This document shows positions 61,564-64,000 of a stretch of DNA of 64,000 nucleotides, in pieces. Below the pieces are notes generated by a model that worked only from the letters and a program-made list of their open reading frames with translations, searched no databases and was not told the DNA's origin. The DNA is from Bacteroidota bacterium (lineage in GTDB: Bacteria > Bacteroidota > Bacteroidia > Bacteroidales > GCA-2711565), in assembly GCA_018816945.1 (NCBI GenBank), contig JAHIVC010000015.1, positions 1 to 64,000 on the forward strand, read 5' to 3'. Position numbers and translations under genes: made by a program. Position 1 is the first letter of the stretch. Each line of letters begins with the position of its first letter.

Positions 61564-63186
61564 CTAGCAAAATAATGAGGTAAATACGAATTTATTGCCA
61601 TCAAAAAGACCTTTATCACTTAACTTAAGTTCGGGTATCACTAGCAATGCCATGAATGAAAGCGTCATAAACGGAGCTTTGAACCCTGAACCCAGAAGTT
61701 TTGCTTCCTGTTCGAGTTGATCATAATCTTTTGCAACTTTAAAACCATTATTATTTGACATTATCCCTGCAACCGGAAGTGGTAAAAAAATTTCTTTATC
61801 AGTATTGATTAAAGAAATGCCGCCTTTATTTTTAATCAACAAATTTATGGCTTTGACAATTTCAGAATCATTTACGCCTACCGCAATTATATTATGACTA
61901 TCATGAGCCACTGTTGAGGCAATTGCACCTTCTTTAAATCCAAAGTTTTTTATAAAACCTACTGACGGAACACTTTCTTCATAACGGTTAAGGACAACTA
62001 TTTTTAAAATATCACGGGAAGTATCACTCACTACTTTATTATTTCTAATAAGAGGGCTAAATTCAAGTTTTTTAGTAATTAATTGCCCTTCAATGGCTTC
62101 TATTACTTTAATATTGCCAGCTTGAGCCATTATCTCAATATCAGAAGTTTTAATAGGTTTTGCTTTGAAATGATTTGGGGCACTATCCATTACTTCTTTA
62201 ATAAATGATTTACCATTCTCTGCTACTAAACTCCCGTCAATGTAGGTTTGCAAAACATTAAAGTCGATCAGGTTGTCAACAATAATTAGATCTGCCAAAT
62301 CATTTTTTTGCAACAACCCGACTTCTAAATTATAGTGTTTCACGGGGTTGTAAATACAACTTCTCAATACTAAGATTGGATCGTAACCAAATACAATTGC
62401 TCTCTTAATAAGTAGATTTATGTGACCTTTTAATAAATCATTTGGATGTTTATCATCAGAGCAAAACATAATTTGATCAGGATATTCAGTGATGAGCGGG
62501 ATGAGCATATCGAAATTTTTTGCGGCGCTTCCCTCTCTTATCAGCACTTTCATTCCAAGTTTGATTTTTTCAAGTCCTTCATCAACGGTAAAGCATTCAT
62601 GATCGGTTGAGATTCCTTCACTTATATATTTTTTGAGATCGGCACCGCTTAATCCGGGTGCATGACCATCCACCGGTTTGTTAAATTTTTTAGCGATTGA
62701 TAGTTTGGAGACAACCTCCTTATCGTTAAAAAGCACACCTGGAAAGTTCATCATTTCAGAAAGGTATTTTATTTCAGAACGACTTAATAATTCTTCAGTT
62801 TCCTGAACACCCAAAACAGCTCCGGCAGATTCAAAACTAGTGGCAGGCACACAGCTTGGAGCGCCAAAAAAGAATTTAAAGGGAACCTTCTCTCCATTCT
62901 TAATCATGTAATCCACACCTTCAATTCCAAGGACATTTGCTATTTCATGAGGATCAGAAACCGTGGCAACAGTGCCATGTATAACTGCTATTCTTGCAAA
63001 TTCTGAAGGAGATAACATTGAACTTTCGATATGGATATGGGCGTCAATCAAACCCGGTAAAATAAATTGGGTTTCATTAACCGGTTCTTCAGATATGTTT
63101 ATGATGCGGTTGCTTTCAATTGATATTTTTCCTTGAAAAATTCTTTGTGAAACGACATCCACAATATTCCCTGATAGTATTTTCAT
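61564..63186 (-). CDS. ade: Adenine deaminase
   Basis: 540 residues from ATG 63186. A longer reading from 63273 is rejected because that ATG lies within a terminator hairpin. Amidohydrolase metal motif D48-A-H50-I-H52 (GLIDAHIHIESSMLSP), DPHEIANVLGIEGVDYMI, DGHAPGLSGADLKKYISEGISTDHE and FCSDDKHPND supply metal and catalytic residues. AVAHDSHNIIAVG and the C-terminal domain are characteristic of Ade. Converts adenine to hypoxanthine and ammonia in purine salvage. A -7 element TAGATTTG (63208-63215) is 22 bp upstream. Confidence 0.95.
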   Translation of the reverse strand: MKILSGNIVDVVSQRIFQGKISIESNRIINISEEPVNETQFILPGLIDAHIHIESSMLSPSEFARIAVIHGTVATVSDPHEIANVLGIEGVDYMIKNGEKVPFKFFFGAPSCVPATSFESAGAVLGVQETEELLSRSEIKYLSEMMNFPGVLFNDKEVVSKLSIAKKFNKPVDGHAPGLSGADLKKYISEGISTDHECFTVDEGLEKIKLGMKVLIREGSAAKNFDMLIPLITEYPDQIMFCSDDKHPNDLLKGHINLLIKRAIVFGYDPILVLRSCIYNPVKHYNLEVGLLQKNDLADLIIVDNLIDFNVLQTYIDGSLVAENGKSFIKEVMDSAPNHFKAKPIKTSDIEIMAQAGNIKVIEAIEGQLITKKLEFSPLIRNNKVVSDTSRDILKIVVLNRYEESVPSVGFIKNFGFKEGAIASTVAHDSHNIIAVGVNDSEIVKAINLLIKNKGGISLINTDKEIFLPLPVAGIMSNNNGFKVAKDYDQLEQEAKLLGSGFKAPFMTLSFMALLVIPELKLSDKGLFDGNKFVFTSLFC

Positions 63187-63207
63187 ATTACTCGTTATTG
63201 ATTGTAA

Positions 63208-63215
63208 CAAATCTA
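63208..63215 (-). promoter_or_regulatory. -7 promoter element of ade (TAGATTTG on minus strand)
   Basis: Exact TAnnTTTG, ahead of ATG 63186 and downstream of the terminator at 63264-63294, confirming the shorter start. Confidence 0.6.
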
Positions 63216-63263
63216 CAAAATAAGTGGATAAGGATAGAATGTGAGGAAATCGAACTAAATAGA

Positions 63264-63294
63264 AAAAAGGCATTCTCCCTCAGAATGCCTTTTT
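63264..63294 (-). terminator. Bidirectional-type terminator between the lipoprotein gene and ade
   Basis: AAAAAGGCATTCT (63264-63276) pairs perfectly with AGAATGCCTTTTT (63282-63294), loop CCCTC. It has T-runs on both strands; with the minus-strand lipoprotein gene upstream it would end that transcript. Confidence 0.85.
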
Positions 63295-63306
63295 AGTAAT
63301 TACCTA

Positions 63307-63339
63307 TGATGTAAGAATAAGTAAAATTGTCTTACATCA
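63307..63339. repeat. Perfect 10-bp inverted repeat in the lipoprotein 3' region
   Basis: TGATGTAAGA (63307-63316) and TCTTACATCA (63330-63339), loop of 13. No T-run, so it is unlikely to terminate transcription by itself. Confidence 0.7.
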
Positions 63340-63450
63340 CTTTATACCATTAATGATAAAATGTCGCATGTAAAAAATTAAATTTTTTATTGGAATAAGC
63401 TAATAAACTTATGTTAAAGGGATTAAAATGGTAAAAAGTTTTCAAACCTT

Positions 63451-63999
63451 CTAATTTCCTAAAGGATTAGCAGTTATTGTGGCATTAATTGTAACCTCAA
63501 TTGTGAATTCTACATCATCAACATTTGTATGCCCGTCAACGAAGATTGTAAATATATTTTTATCACCTAGAATATCTTGAACCTTTATCCATTGGTTGGA
63601 TTCATTGCCCAGGGTTAAAACTTTTCCTAAACTTATAAGTTCATTTGTGAAATTCCATGAAGTATTTTTTGTTTCTGAAAAAATAGAAATACTTGCCGTT
63701 TCAATGATCACAGGCTTGCTAATACTTAAAACCTTTGCTGAAATGGAAGTTATTTCAATATCTTTTATTTTATGGGCGTATTTTAAAAATTCGGCATTGC
63801 TATTGGGATCAATAGTTGCAGAAGTACTAAATACTCCTTCTGTCTGTTTTAACCCATTTTTGGGCAGAACTATTGCATCTAATTCCACGGAATATTCCGT
63901 ATTAAAAGTAACATCCAATAAACTGGCTAATTTCTTACAACCACTTGATGTTATCATAATTATAATAATAAAGGGGATGAGATATTTAACATTTTTCAT
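63451..63999 (-). CDS. Putative lipoprotein of unknown function
   Basis: 182 residues. N-terminal hydrophobic segment and lipobox ending at Cys21 (MITSSGC-KK). The mature part is Ser-, Thr- and Ile-rich with alternating beta-strand pattern (KDIEITSISAKVLSISKPVIIETASISIF). I do not recognise a family. Complete within the window: ATG at 63999 is one base from the right edge. A terminator (63264-63294) follows after 156 bp. Confidence 0.75.
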   Translation of the reverse strand: MKNVKYLIPFIIIIMITSSGCKKLASLLDVTFNTEYSVELDAIVLPKNGLKQTEGVFSTSATIDPNSNAEFLKYAHKIKDIEITSISAKVLSISKPVIIETASISIFSETKNTSWNFTNELISLGKVLTLGNESNQWIKVQDILGDKNIFTIFVDGHTNVDDVEFTIEVTINATITANPLGN

Positions 64000-64000
64000 G

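Noticed and set aside
63187-63273. 29-residue N-terminal extension of adenine deaminase
   Set aside because: The upstream ATG lies within a perfect terminator hairpin and upstream of the likely promoter; the family starts at 63186.

Overview
The window looks like a chromosomal segment of a low-GC member of the Bacteroidota, probably an uncultured Bacteroidales/Marinilabiliales-type lineage. Signs of this are the fused MurF-alanine racemase, the heterodimeric methylmalonyl-CoA mutase, a long PurF-like amidotransferase, a small protein ending in an 'FDVRKAVIYSEILN' tail, many exported peptidases, general absence of Shine-Dalgarno sites, and repeated exact matches to the Bacteroidota -7 promoter element TAnnTTTG. 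There is no rRNA, CRISPR array, transposase, phage or plasmid module. Most of the content is housekeeping and envelope genes, with interesting material in the spaces between genes.

Layout. 1-4.0 kb: an edge-truncated XRE/S24 (LexA-like) regulator divergent from dinB, with a cluster of GATTA/TAATC operators between them, then a porin overlapping an FMN-binding (flavinylated) protein. 4.0-10.4 kb (minus strand): a short GlsB-like protein, YihY/BrkB, then an MCE lipid-transport operon (mlaE-mlaF-mlaD followed by a BamA/TamA-like barrel) and csbD. 10.6-16.5 kb: tRNA-Lys(CTT) beside a broken tRNA-like sequence, meaB, terC, glutamine synthetase, a UPF0104 flippase-like protein and hsp20. 16.5-21.8 kb (minus): a B12-binding radical SAM protein and a sugar-nucleotide block rfbB-galE-wbpD-wbpE. 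22.2-30.3 kb (plus): waaA, an M17 aminopeptidase, pdxA, the murF-alr fusion, an acidic membrane protein, greA and a HIT protein.

30.4-43.4 kb: a PurF-like protein, GNAT, exported C69 and M14 peptidases, a small non-autonomous inverted-repeat (MITE-like) element, a DUF4097 protein with ten TSDG repeats, a YfcC carrier with a cupin, and a DPP-IV-like S9 peptidase. 43.4-49.1 kb: a five-copy 22-bp tandem repeat, a thioredoxin-like protein, then mutA and mutB separated by a four-helix-bundle (S23/IVP) cassette bordered by heptanucleotide repeats in opposite orientations. 49.1-64 kb: AraC/GyrI regulator, AsmA-like protein with a coiled-coil tail, exported M24 peptidase, YceI, a small membrane protein, a structured non-coding region ending in a strong terminator, REP-like palindromes, metallophosphoesterase, gpmI, polysaccharide deacetylase, an Ig-like lipoprotein, ArsR, adenine deaminase and a lipoprotein.

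Functional links: meaB (10.9 kb) should serve the methylmalonyl-CoA mutase (44-49 kb), which fits a propionate/succinate metabolism fed by amino acids from the exported peptidases. mlaEFD, the barrel protein, waaA, AsmA, the sugar-nucleotide genes and murF-alr are all envelope functions. The best candidates for something undescribed are the XRE/S24-dinB damage-response switch with its operator cluster, the four-helix-bundle cassette in mutAB, the MCE-plus-barrel operon with an internally duplicated MlaD, the structured non-coding region at 55.9-56.1 kb and the MITE-like element at 37.5 kb.
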